From: an uncultured Eubacteriales bacterium
Lineage (GTDB): Bacteria > Bacillota > Clostridia > Oscillospirales > Oscillospiraceae
DNA: 56,706 nt
Direction of reading: 5' to 3'
Assembly: GCA_900545815.1 (NCBI GenBank)
Contig: URAM01000008.1
Span: 1-56,706 of the forward strand
In this document: positions 1 through 7,840 of the stretch, in pieces
Layout: the number at the start of each line of letters is the position of its first letter
Numbering within the stretch: the stretch's first letter is position 1
Made by a program: the position numbers and the translations under genes
Notes under the pieces: generated by a model
What the model saw: the letters and a program-made list of their open reading frames with translations, nothing else
Told to the model about the DNA's origin: nothing
The model's database searches: none

Positions 1-300
1 TCAAGTGAATTGACCCTGCGGCGAGATTTTGCTCCGCAAAATGCTCGAAACGCCGGACTTCCGGCGATGCAAAATCTTCGATTTTGCTGGAACCCTTCTT
101 ATTCCACTTCCTCGGGTCAAGTGAATTGACCCTGCGGCGAGATTTTGCTCCGCAAAATCCTCGAAACGCCGGACTTCCGGCGATGCAAAATCTTCGATTT
201 TGTGGGAACCCTCCTCCTTTCACTTCCTCGGGTCAAGTGAATTGACCCTGCGGCGAGATTTTGCTCCGCAAAATGCTCGAAACGCCGAACTTCCGGCGAT
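1..300. repeat. 116-bp tandem repeat, about 2.6 copies
   Basis: Units begin at 1, 117 and 233, an exact 116-bp period. The third unit breaks off near 300, where the next gene's 3' flank begins. Each unit holds small palindromes: a gcgg...ccgc hairpin, a CGCCGGacttCCGGCG hairpin and a GCAAAAtcttcgATTTTGC hairpin. Units 1 and 2 differ at only a few bases. No convincing gene lies in 1-366. The array continues off the left edge, so its true copy number is unknown. Confidence 0.9.
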
Positions 301-329
301 TTTCTGTTTCCCACAACGTCTGGTTCGAC

Positions 330-360
330 AAAAAAGAGAGCCTTTTTTCAGGCTCTCTTG
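330..360 (-). terminator. Rho-independent terminator of the Na/Pi cotransporter gene
   Basis: An AAGAGAGCC/GGCTCTCTT stem is followed on the minus strand by a run of T. It lies just past the minus-strand stop codon at 367. Confidence 0.8.
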
Positions 361-366
361 AACGAT

Positions 367-2016
367 TCAATCCTTTACGATGTGTTGTTTTTCCGATCTT
401 CCGCTCAAGGCAAAGGCAATGTTTACTGCGTGGTCGGCACACCGTTCCAGGTCGGTGATCATGTCTGAGAACACCACGCCGCAAACCGGATTACAGGTGT
501 TATTGAGCAAGCGCTCCATATGCTTGTCCACACACCGTTCCTCCAGATCGTCCACCACATTTTCCAGCCACTCCGCCTCTTGCAGACGGTCGAAATCATC
601 GCTGGCAAACACTTCCATAGAGATATGGGTGGCGGCCATAACCGCCTGACACATCTCGATCAAGTCCTTTTCCGCCTCCGGAGACAGTTCCACCTTCTGC
701 TCTTTCAGGCGCATCATATACTGGGTCAAGTTCTCCGCATGGTCACTGATCCGCTCAATATCAGAGACAGCCAGGATCATATGAGACAGGCGGTTGAGTT
801 CTTTTTCCGTCATGTGATGATAGCGCATATTGATGAGCGCTTGGGTGATCTGGCTGTCTAGGTAGTCCACCACAGCCTCCAGTTCACAGACCTGCTTCAC
901 CTTGCTTTCATCCCGCTCCAAAACACAGTCGATGCTCGTTTGCAAATTTTCCTCGGCGAATTTGCCCATGCGCGCAATCTCCATCTGTGCCTGCTTCAGC
1001 GCCACGGCAGCGGGGATATTCTCCAGGCCGGACAAGTAGACCAAGCGATAGCGCTCATCCTTCTCATGCTCCTCTGGCAGGACAGGGACGATCTTGCGGG
1101 AGATATTGACGATCATATTGGACATAGGCAGCTCGATGAGCACGGCCAGGATGGCAAAAATCGTATGGGTGTGGGCGATCTGCCGACCCACGTCATTGGG
1201 CGCCAGGTTCCGGATGAACTCCAAAATCTGAGGGAACACCGTGATAAGGACGGTCAGGATGACCGCACGAATGATGTTGAATACCAGGTTCAGCACAGCG
1301 CTGCGCTTGCCCTCTCGGTTGGTGGTCAGGGAGGCCAGCAGGTTGGGGGTGACCGAGCCGATGGCAGCGCCGATGGCCAGGTAGACCACTGTGTAGTAGT
1401 CCAAGATCCCTTGGATGGCAAACGCCTGGAAGATGGCGATAGAGGAGGAGGAGCTTTGCACCAGGGCGGTAAACAGGATGCCGAAGATCAATGCTGCCGC
1501 TGGGTTGGACAGCCCCTCCAACAGAGCAATAAACTGTTCGGTTTGGGACATGGGGATGATGGCCTGTTTCATCAGGGTGATGCCCTCGAACAGCATACCA
1601 AAGCCCATGATAACTTGCCCAATATACTGGATGGTCGCCTTTTTCATGAACAGATACATCACCGTGCCAACGAATAAGATCATCGGTGCGTATGAGCCTA
1701 AATCAAAGGCTGTCAGCTGAGCGGTGACGGTGGTGCCGATATTGGCTCCCATGATGACCCCTAGTGCTTGAGACAAATTCATCAGTCCTGAGTTGACGAA
1801 CCCGATCACCATTACGTCGGTTGCCGACGAACTTTGAATCATCATGGTCACCAAAATGCCAACCAACACGGACACGACACGGTTTCGGGTCGCCTTTTCC
1901 AAGATGATGCGCAAATTATCGCCAGCGGCGTTTTTCAAGCCGCTGGACATCTGCATCATGCCATACAAAAACAGGCCCACACCGCCTAGCAGCGCGAACA
2001 CATCCAATATAGACAT
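367..2016 (-). CDS. Na/Pi cotransporter family protein with PhoU-like tail
   Basis: A 549-residue membrane protein of the NptA/PNaS family. These carriers use the sodium gradient to move phosphate across the cytoplasmic membrane. The N-terminal two thirds holds two inverted hydrophobic repeats, each with the family's QSSSA/QSSSS signature (near residues 60 and 187). Residues of about 340-540 form a hydrophilic, helical PhoU-like domain, a common fusion in Firmicutes. The start ATG has an AGGAG site 7 bases upstream. A TATAAT is seen upstream near 2080, with no clear -35. It is monocistronic, with its own terminator. The direction of phosphate flux (uptake or export) cannot be told from sequence. 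Confidence 0.88.
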   Translation of the reverse strand: MSILDVFALLGGVGLFLYGMMQMSSGLKNAAGDNLRIILEKATRNRVVSVLVGILVTMMIQSSSATDVMVIGFVNSGLMNLSQALGVIMGANIGTTVTAQLTAFDLGSYAPMILFVGTVMYLFMKKATIQYIGQVIMGFGMLFEGITLMKQAIIPMSQTEQFIALLEGLSNPAAALIFGILFTALVQSSSSSIAIFQAFAIQGILDYYTVVYLAIGAAIGSVTPNLLASLTTNREGKRSAVLNLVFNIIRAVILTVLITVFPQILEFIRNLAPNDVGRQIAHTHTIFAILAVLIELPMSNMIVNISRKIVPVLPEEHEKDERYRLVYLSGLENIPAAVALKQAQMEIARMGKFAEENLQTSIDCVLERDESKVKQVCELEAVVDYLDSQITQALINMRYHHMTEKELNRLSHMILAVSDIERISDHAENLTQYMMRLKEQKVELSPEAEKDLIEMCQAVMAATHISMEVFASDDFDRLQEAEWLENVVDDLEERCVDKHMERLLNNTCNPVCGVVFSDMITDLERCADHAVNIAFALSGRSEKQHIVKD

Positions 2017-2285
2017 AGTATGCTCCTATTCTCACGATTCTTGCTTTTCGTTCTTTTCCGGCAAAAACTCTATTTATTATATCATTTGGCCGAGAAATTT
2101 CCATATGCTGAACCACAAATTTCGTGATTTATTTTTTGCCTGCCTACCCTTCTTTTTCTCTCTTTTGCACAACCCCCTTCATTTTTCTCCGTTCCGCCCT
2201 GTCAATTTCCCCATTATTTTCCTTTTTCAGTTCCTTTTGCGCTCATCCCCTTCCCGCTGCATCCGTTTCTGCACCATATTGTGCC
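2017..2285. other. Intergenic, T-rich on the plus strand, no gene seen
   Basis: Upstream region of the Na/Pi cotransporter gene. It holds a plausible minus-strand -10 (TATAAT near 2075-2085) and pyrimidine-rich sequence. No conserved short ORF or RNA was recognised. Confidence 0.4.
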
Positions 2286-2315
2286 AAAAACGTCCATCCC
2301 GCAGGATGGACGTTT
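2286..2315 (-). terminator. Terminator of the aconitase-family gene
   Basis: A CGTCCATCC/GGATGGACG stem with T runs on both sides sits ten bases beyond the minus-strand stop codon at 2325. Confidence 0.8.
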
Positions 2316-2324
2316 TCAATTGGT

Positions 2325-4568
2325 TTAGTTTTCCATATTGTAGTAGTTGATCAGGCAGCCTGCCAATACAATATCCCGTTCTTCTCGGGTCATGCTGGGA
2401 AGCTGAAGGGTCACAGCAGTTTCCTTGCCCTTCTGGATGAGGGTAGCCGAAAGCATCTCCCCGTCCCCTTTCAACAGGGTGCGGACACCGGGGATCCACA
2501 GCTGATCACCGGGCTGGATGTTATAATCCGCCAAGCCCTCTACGATAAAGGGCAGCATCCCCCAGTTGACCACATTGGAGCGATAGCGCTTGGTGGCGTA
2601 TTCCGCCGCCAGGTTGGCGCAGCCCCCCAGCACCCGCTGGCAGCTGGCGGCCTGCTCTCTGGCAGAGCCGTCGCCGGGCTTCAGCGCCATGACGAAGGAA
2701 CCGAGACCGGTGGTCTCCGGTGCGTGACCGGACAGCGCAGCGAGAACTTCCTCGTCCACGTTGCCCTGACGGCGCTTCTGCTCCACCGCCTGGATGGCCT
2801 TGGCACGACCCACATAGGCCGGATCCTTTCGGCTCAAGGTGAACTCCGCCAGCTTCAAGGGATTGGAACGATAGCTGGAGGTCTCGCCGGAGGGGATCAA
2901 CTCATCCGTGGTGGTCACCGGATCATAGATGGCGCTGGCGGCAGTCAGCAGCAGATCCTGCGGCATGGCGATCTGTTCCGGCCAGTCAGCAATATTGGGG
3001 CCAAAGACCAGCTCTGCATCTGGGTCAGGCTTGCCCACACCGTAGTAGACGCGGCTGCGATAGGAGGTGTCATCGTATTCGTAAGGCTCGTTGGCCGGAT
3101 CAGAGGGTACGTTGGGCAGCTCCGTGGCAGCGGTCAGCGCACCGCCGTTGAGGACAGTGGCGGCGATGGAACGAGCGTCCATCAGCGCCACATAGCTCAG
3201 CTGGCCGTCTGACGGCTTGCTGCCTTCTCGGTTGGGGAAGTTCCGAGTGGAGTGGCGGATGGAGAAGGCGCCGTTGGCGGGCACATCCCCAGCGCCAAAG
3301 CAGGGGCCGCAGAAGCAGCTGCGGACGGAGGCACCGGCGGCAGCCAAGGTGGTCAACGCCCCGTTCCGAGACAGTGCCAGGAAGGCAGGCATGGAACCGG
3401 GGTAGCAACTCAGCCACAGAGCGCCGTCTCCCAGCCGCTGACCGGACAAAATCTCAGAGACCCGCATCAAGTTCTGATAAGTACCGCCGGAACAGCCGGC
3501 GATGACCGCTTGATCCACATAGAACTTGCCGTCCCGCACCTTCTTGGTCAGAGACTCCGGTGCTTCCTTCAATTTGAACTGTTCGATGGTGGCCTTGTCC
3601 ACCTGGTGGAGAATGTCCATCATATTGGCCTTGAAGTCCGCAATGGTGAAGGCGTTGGAGGGGTGGAAGGGCAGGGCGATCATAGGCTCCACCTTGGACA
3701 GGTCTACCAGAATCACATCGTCATAATACGCGCCCTCCGCCGGATTCAGGGCTTTATACTCCTCTCCACGTCCCAGGGTGGTCATGTACGCCTTGGTGAT
3801 CTCGTCGGTACACCAGACCGAGGACAGGCAGGCAGTCTCAGTGGTCATCACGTCGATGCCGCAGCGGTAGTCCATGGACAGGGCGGCCACGCCGGGGCCG
3901 AAAAATTCCATGATGGAATTTTTCACGATGCCCTTGGGGAAGGTAGCACCGATGAGCGCCAGCGCCACATCCTGGGGGCCTACGCCGGGACGGGGCACGC
4001 CGGTGAGATAGATGGCGATGACCTTGGGATAGGCGATGTCATAGGTCTTGTTCAGCAGCTGCTTGACCAGCTCCGGCCCGCCCTCGCCCATGGCGATGGT
4101 GCCAAAGGCGCCATATCGGGTGTGACTGTCCGAACCCAGGAGCATCTTACCGCCGCCGGCGTAGCGTTCTCTCATGTAGGAGTGGATGACCGCCTGATGA
4201 GCGGGGACGAACTCGCCGCCGTACTTCTTGGCGGCGGACAGGCCAAACACATGGTCGTCCTCATTGATGGTACCGCCTACGGCGCAGAGGCTGTTGTGGC
4301 AGTTGGTGAGGACGTAGGGCAGAGGGAATTGCCGGAGGCCGCTGGCGCGGGCGGTCTGGATGATGCCCACATAGGTGATGTCGTGGGAGGCCATGGCGTC
4401 GAACTTGATCTTCAGGTTGGTCATGTCGCCGCTGGTGTTGTGGCTTTCCAGGATGCCATAGGCCATGGTGCCCTTCTTGGCCTCCGCCGGAGTGGGCATC
4501 CCCTCTGCCGGTGCGGGCAGGAAGGCGCCGTCTTTATAGTATGCAGGATGGTGCAGAATCTGTAACAT
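2325..4568 (-). CDS. Aconitase-family hydratase (YbhJ-like)
   Basis: A 747-residue Fe-S hydro-lyase of the aconitase superfamily. The size and the atypical cluster motif fit the YbhJ-type 'putative hydratase' branch better than TCA-cycle aconitase AcnA. IAGCSGG stands where classical aconitases have GSCTN. A CFCGPCFGAGD stretch supplies paired cluster cysteines, and NFPNREGS matches the substrate-binding FPGR region. A swivel domain forms the C-terminal ~170 residues. The start at 4568 is preferred because GGAGG lies 8 bases upstream; a TTG five codons earlier would overlap that site. It is a single gene with promoter and terminator. The substrate is not known; a citrate-like or methyl-aconitate-like acid is only a guess. 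Confidence 0.8.
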   Translation of the reverse strand: MLQILHHPAYYKDGAFLPAPAEGMPTPAEAKKGTMAYGILESHNTSGDMTNLKIKFDAMASHDITYVGIIQTARASGLRQFPLPYVLTNCHNSLCAVGGTINEDDHVFGLSAAKKYGGEFVPAHQAVIHSYMRERYAGGGKMLLGSDSHTRYGAFGTIAMGEGGPELVKQLLNKTYDIAYPKVIAIYLTGVPRPGVGPQDVALALIGATFPKGIVKNSIMEFFGPGVAALSMDYRCGIDVMTTETACLSSVWCTDEITKAYMTTLGRGEEYKALNPAEGAYYDDVILVDLSKVEPMIALPFHPSNAFTIADFKANMMDILHQVDKATIEQFKLKEAPESLTKKVRDGKFYVDQAVIAGCSGGTYQNLMRVSEILSGQRLGDGALWLSCYPGSMPAFLALSRNGALTTLAAAGASVRSCFCGPCFGAGDVPANGAFSIRHSTRNFPNREGSKPSDGQLSYVALMDARSIAATVLNGGALTAATELPNVPSDPANEPYEYDDTSYRSRVYYGVGKPDPDAELVFGPNIADWPEQIAMPQDLLLTAASAIYDPVTTTDELIPSGETSSYRSNPLKLAEFTLSRKDPAYVGRAKAIQAVEQKRRQGNVDEEVLAALSGHAPETTGLGSFVMALKPGDGSAREQAASCQRVLGGCANLAAEYATKRYRSNVVNWGMLPFIVEGLADYNIQPGDQLWIPGVRTLLKGDGEMLSATLIQKGKETAVTLQLPSMTREERDIVLAGCLINYYNMEN

Positions 4569-4603
4569 AGGAGGTTCCTCCAAACAAAATGAAATGGTAC
4601 TTT

Positions 4604-4632
4604 ATTATAGCACGCTTTACTGTGTCAAACAA
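4604..4632 (-). promoter_or_regulatory. Promoter of the aconitase-family gene
   Basis: Minus-strand TTGTTT (4627-4632), a 17-base spacer and TATAAT (4604-4609), about 35 bases before the ATG. Confidence 0.5.
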
Positions 4633-4721
4633 GGCGCAGACTGTATAAAAAACCTTCCCCATGCAAGGTCTGACTCGGCATCCCCCTTTTTTACAGGTGA
4701 AGCCCTTCCCAATGAAGGGGA

Positions 4722-4773
4722 TGCATCCACCAGGCCGCAAGCTCTGCAAAACTGCTTGCATTTTTGTGAAAGC
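4722..4773 (+). repeat. Dispersed hairpin repeat, fragment copy 1
   Basis: Shares the core gcatNcaccaggNNgcaa...TGCTTGCATTTTT with copies at 19583-19633, 32193-32240 (inverted) and 35056-35108 (inverted). This copy lies directly upstream of the uridine phosphorylase promoter. Confidence 0.65.
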
Positions 4774-4781
4774 GTTTCCGG

Positions 4782-4810
4782 TTGCGCTTTTGCCCCAAGG
4801 CCTGTATAAT
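4782..4810 (+). promoter_or_regulatory. Promoter of uridine phosphorylase gene
   Basis: TTGCGC (4782-4787), a 17-base spacer and TATAAT (4805-4810). It rules out the longer reading-frame start at 4782, which would lie inside the promoter. Confidence 0.65.
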
Positions 4811-4847
4811 GAACCAAGACAACAACATCATCAGGAGGCATGATCTT

Positions 4848-5624
4848 ATGAATCCCGCTGAACAGGTTTTGCAATATCACATCCGAATAGGCCACGACGT
4901 CCCTCTCGGCAAGTACTGCCTGCTCCCCGGCGACCCGGGACGGTGCGCTGCCATCGCCGCTCACTTTGATGATCCCGTGCATCAGACGACCAACCGAGAA
5001 TACTGCACCTGGACGGGCACGCTGCTGGGACAGCCAGTCAGCGTCTGCTCCACCGGCATCGGCGGCCCTTCCGCTGTCATCGCCCTGGAGGAGCTGACCC
5101 AGCTGGGCGTGACCACCTTCCTGCGGGTGGGCACCTGCGGCGGCATCCGCACCGATGTCCAGTCTGGTGATGTGGTCATCGCCACCGGCGCCATCCGCAT
5201 GGAGGGCACCAGCCGAGAGTATGCCCCTATTGAGTACCCCGCCGTGTCCGACTTCCAGGTGACCACCGCCCTGGTGCAGGCCGCCCAGAAGCTGGGCAAG
5301 CCCTTCCACACCGGCGTTGTCCAGTGCAAGGACTCCTTCTACGGCCAGCACAACCCGAAGCGGATGCCCGTCTCCTATGAGCTGCTGGCCAAGTGGGAGG
5401 CGTGGAAGCGGCTGGGGGTGCTGGCCAGTGAGATGGAATCCGCTGCCCTCTTTGTGGCGGCCAACGCCCTGGGCGTCCGCTGCGGCAGTTGCTTCCATGT
5501 GGTCTGGAATCAGGAACGCCAGCGCGCCGGACTGGATCAGACCGAGAGCCACGACACAGAATCCGCCATCCAGGTGGGCATTGAGGCCATCAAGCTGATG
5601 ATCCAACAGGATCAAAACACATGA
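4848..5624 (+). CDS. udp: Uridine phosphorylase
   Basis: A 258-residue enzyme of the PNP/UDP family, cytosolic, cleaving uridine with phosphate to uracil and ribose-1-phosphate (pyrimidine salvage). The phosphate-binding LLPGDPGR motif is near residue 25. RVGTCGGI near residue 91 and SEMESAALF near 195 are the typical ribose and base-binding motifs of the family. Length fits Udp (about 250). The ATG at 4848 is chosen because AGGAGG lies 9 bases upstream, downstream of a good promoter. It is monocistronic and convergent with the next gene. Activity on other nucleosides is possible within this family. Confidence 0.88.
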   Translation: MNPAEQVLQYHIRIGHDVPLGKYCLLPGDPGRCAAIAAHFDDPVHQTTNREYCTWTGTLLGQPVSVCSTGIGGPSAVIALEELTQLGVTTFLRVGTCGGIRTDVQSGDVVIATGAIRMEGTSREYAPIEYPAVSDFQVTTALVQAAQKLGKPFHTGVVQCKDSFYGQHNPKRMPVSYELLAKWEAWKRLGVLASEMESAALFVAANALGVRCGSCFHVVWNQERQRAGLDQTESHDTESAIQVGIEAIKLMIQQDQNT

Positions 5625-5627
5625 CAA

Positions 5628-5658
5628 AAACCGTCAGGAGTTGTTTCCTGACGGTTTT
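5628..5658. terminator. Bidirectional terminator between udp and the hydrolase gene
   Basis: An AACCGTCAGGA stem with T tracts on both sides, between two convergent genes. Confidence 0.85.
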
Positions 5659-5661
5659 CCT

Positions 5662-6402
5662 TTACTGTTTGAAAAATTCAATGGCTAATTGCAGCGCCCG
5701 CTCCGGATTGCCCGACTCCATGAGACGATGCTCCGCACCGGGGAACAGGAGGAACTCCGCCCCCTTTTCCTCGGCGAACTGCCGGGCGATGACCGGAGAC
5801 GCCGTGCTGTCCAACTCCCCGTGGATCATCCGCAGCTGGGCAGTGCCCTTCTGGTAGCAGGCAAAGGGGTCGTGCTGTGCCAAATCCTCACAAAAGGCTT
5901 TGGTGAGCTTCAAGGGGCGGTTGTAGTCGGTGAGCATACAGTACCCTTCCTGGTTGAAGGTCATCCCACGCTGCGCCCCGATCTTCCAGGTCAGCTGGGG
6001 CATATCAATGGCCGCCGAGCGCAGAAACGCCTTGCTGCCCTTGTGAGTCTCCGCTGCCAAGTAAAGCACGGTCATGTATGCGCCAAAGCTGGAACCAAAG
6101 TAGCAGATCTCGGCGTCCGGCGCCAGTTCGATGACCCGCTGTTCCGCCGCCTGATAGCTGTCGATGCAGCGTTGGACGGTGAGGCCGTCCCCATCAAGAG
6201 GGCTGTCCCCGTGGGCAGGGAAATCGAAGCCGTAGAAGCCCATGCCCGCCTTCTTCAAGCCCAGGTTCATAAACTTGGGCGTGAACCCTTCCTTGGCGCT
6301 GCCAAAGCCATGCGCCATGATAACGACGGTCTTTTCCCCGTCTATCCCATTCCAGCCGGGAACTGGAAGGCCATTTCTGCCGGTCAGCAGTTCTTTGTTC
6401 AT
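5662..6402 (-). CDS. Alpha/beta hydrolase
   Basis: A 246-residue serine hydrolase fold without a signal peptide. AHGFGS near residue 31 is the oxyanion-hole region, and FGSSFGAY near residue 105 is the GxSxG nucleophile elbow. A late Asp (HGELDST) and a late His (GAEHRLM) complete a likely triad. The family includes acyl hydrolases, peptidases and C-C hydrolases, and the substrate cannot be named. AGGAGG precedes the ATG, and a near-consensus promoter is present. Confidence 0.82.
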   Translation of the reverse strand: MNKELLTGRNGLPVPGWNGIDGEKTVVIMAHGFGSAKEGFTPKFMNLGLKKAGMGFYGFDFPAHGDSPLDGDGLTVQRCIDSYQAAEQRVIELAPDAEICYFGSSFGAYMTVLYLAAETHKGSKAFLRSAAIDMPQLTWKIGAQRGMTFNQEGYCMLTDYNRPLKLTKAFCEDLAQHDPFACYQKGTAQLRMIHGELDSTASPVIARQFAEEKGAEFLLFPGAEHRLMESGNPERALQLAIEFFKQ

Positions 6403-6440
6403 ATCCGTTCCTCCTGAACAAGTGTTTTTCTATCCCTTTT

Positions 6441-6469
6441 AGTATAGGGAGGATTCCCGACAGTGTCAA
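6441..6469 (-). promoter_or_regulatory. Promoter of the alpha/beta hydrolase gene
   Basis: Minus-strand TTGACA (6464-6469), a 17-base spacer and TATACT (6441-6446). Confidence 0.7.
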
Positions 6470-6518
6470 TCGAAAGGGCTTCCGTTCCTGGGAAACTGGA
6501 CGCATTCCTCTCAGCCCC

Positions 6519-6547
6519 TTGCAACAGTTCCTTGGAAATGATATGAT
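6519..6547 (+). promoter_or_regulatory. Promoter of the YbjN-like gene
   Basis: TTGCAA (6519-6524), a 17-base spacer and TATGAT (6542-6547), about 40 bases before the ATG. Confidence 0.6.
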
Positions 6548-6589
6548 GAATGGGAAAGAAAAAAACGAAACTATGGAGGTTTTTTCATT

Positions 6590-7012
6590 ATGACGTCTGT
6601 CACAAGTGCATTGATCAAGGTGTTCGAGAGCAGCGGCTTTGAGTGCGAGCTGGTCGAGACGGAAAAGGAAGATCAGGTTCGCATCCCCATCACCGGTGAC
6701 ACCTTCGGCCCCCGTCTGATGGTGGTTCGTTTTCCCCACGAAGGGGATTATATGGCCGTGTTTCTGCCTGACCTTCTGGAGATCCCCAAAGGCAAGGCTT
6801 CCACTGCCCTGAAAGTGGCCAATGAGCTGCACCGTTCCTCCCACCTGGTCAAGTTCTGGGTGGACAAGAAGAACCGCTCCCTGTGGGCGATGATCAACAC
6901 CTTTATCGAGGAAGAAACTGCCGTGGATACCGCCGTCAAAGCCGTCGGTCTGCTGGTGGACTACTGCAACCGGATGTGTCCGGTGTTTGAATCGGCCATG
7001 AACGAGGGCTGA
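6590..7012 (+). CDS. YbjN-like domain protein
   Basis: A 140-residue soluble protein with no signal or membrane segment. The pattern of an N-terminal helix, a beta sheet (VRIPITG, RLMVVRF, YMAVFLP) and a long C-terminal helix resembles the YbjN / type III secretion chaperone-like fold. This call is by overall pattern, not by a catalytic motif. YbjN proteins are poorly understood and have been described as sensory or regulatory. It has its own promoter and terminator. Confidence 0.5.
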   Translation: MTSVTSALIKVFESSGFECELVETEKEDQVRIPITGDTFGPRLMVVRFPHEGDYMAVFLPDLLEIPKGKASTALKVANELHRSSHLVKFWVDKKNRSLWAMINTFIEEETAVDTAVKAVGLLVDYCNRMCPVFESAMNEG

Positions 7013-7025
7013 GCATCGAAACCTC

Positions 7026-7064
7026 AAAAACGACCTATGAGAGGGCTCATAGGTCGTTTTTTTC
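7026..7064 (+). terminator. Terminator of the YbjN-like gene
   Basis: A CGACCTATGAG/CTCATAGGTCG stem is followed by seven T. Confidence 0.85.
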
Positions 7065-7090
7065 ATTTTTCGCACAAGCTGCGCTCAACG

Positions 7091-7408
7091 CACAACCCCT
7101 CCGGCACTCCGTGCCACCTCCCCTTACACAGGGGAGGCTGGGAGATTTTGCTCCGTGCCACCTCCCCTTACACAGGGGAGGCTGGGAGATTTTGCTCCGT
7201 GTCACCTCCCCTTACACAGGGGAGGCTGGGAGATTTTGCTCCGTGCCACCTCCCCTTACACAGGGGAGGCTGGGAGATTTTGCTCCGTGTCACCTCCACC
7301 TACATAAGAGACGATTCCAGGTTTTGTGAAATCATTCCTTTGGAGGACACGCCCCATGGCTCTCTTGTGCAAAGGGAGCTGTCAGCGCAGCTGACTGAGG
7401 GATTGTCG
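7091..7408. repeat. Inverted-repeat element A with 44-bp minisatellite (4 units)
   Basis: It starts with ACAACCCCTCC and ends with GAGGGATTGTC, an imperfect terminal inverted repeat. Inside are four full head-to-tail 44-bp units (starts 7111, 7155, 7199, 7243) and a partial fifth at 7287. Each unit has a CCTCCCC/GGGGAGG hairpin core. A unique-looking stretch (7305-7357) follows, then the inverted end. The same layout with two units occurs at 30041-30275. It lies between two convergent genes. Confidence 0.85.
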
Positions 7409-7808
7409 TCTTACCACTGCGTCGATGTACGCGCAAACTCCTTCAAAATTTTCGTTCACCTCATGATTGGGAATCCGAATCACCTGTAAGCCATATCCAT
7501 TTAAAAAGGCAGTCCGCTCCGCATCTTTTTCCACTCGATCTGTTTCATAGTGTTGTGAACCATCCAGCTCAATGACCAGTTTTGCTTTTGCGCTGTAAAA
7601 GTCCACAATGTATCGTCCCAAAACCTTCTGTCTGGAAAACCGTATTGGATAAGTGCGTAAAAAATCATACCACAGATGACGTTCCTCTTTTGTCATCTCA
7701 CTTCGCAGTTGTTTTGCTAAGGGCGTCAATTCTTTGTTATGCTTCGGTTGCACGGCAATCCCTCCGTCACGGCTGCGCCGTGCCACCTCCCTTTACACAA
7801 GGGAGGCT
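7358..7808 (-). mobile_element. Candidate 450-bp mobile element carrying a DUF559 nuclease gene
   Basis: Two imperfect ~50-bp repeats in inverted orientation (7358-7408 and 7753-7808) bracket one gene. The shared pattern is caatccctcNgtca, then gctgcgc, then ctcccttt, then cacaag. The left repeat is also the right end of element A, so the two elements share an end. The gene's ribosome site comes from the right repeat and its stop codon from the left repeat. No target-site duplication can be assigned with confidence. Mobility is inferred from structure only. Confidence 0.55.
7382..7753 (-). CDS. DUF559 (Vsr-like fold) endonuclease-domain protein
   Basis: A 123-residue protein of the DUF559 family, related to very-short-patch-repair and PD-(D/E)XK nucleases. 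Visible features are the family start (LTPLAKQLRSEMTKEE, WYDFLRTYPIRFSRQK), then VDFYSAKAKLVIELDG, which supplies the Asp and Glu-x-Asp of the presumed metal site. A VIRIPNHEV strand and a C-terminal helix with GVCAYID follow. The GTG at 7753 is chosen because GGAGGG, part of the flanking repeat, lies 6 bases upstream. A GTG at 7786 has no room for a ribosome site. The last nine residues and the stop are encoded by the left repeat. The catalytic role is inferred from the family. Confidence 0.75.
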   Translation of the reverse strand: MQPKHNKELTPLAKQLRSEMTKEERHLWYDFLRTYPIRFSRQKVLGRYIVDFYSAKAKLVIELDGSQHYETDRVEKDAERTAFLNGYGLQVIRIPNHEVNENFEGVCAYIDAVVRRQSLSQLR

Positions 7809-7840
7809 TCAAGGCACTGCAATCACGTGTCACTTTTCCT

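Noticed and set aside
4617..5627. Minus-strand frame opposite udp
   Set aside because: Antisense of a complete uridine phosphorylase.
7111..7305. CRISPR array at the 44-bp repeats
   Set aside because: Units are directly adjacent with no variable spacers, and no cas gene is near.
7037..7489. Plus-strand frame across the minisatellite
   Set aside because: Its protein is only the repeat translated, without a ribosome site.
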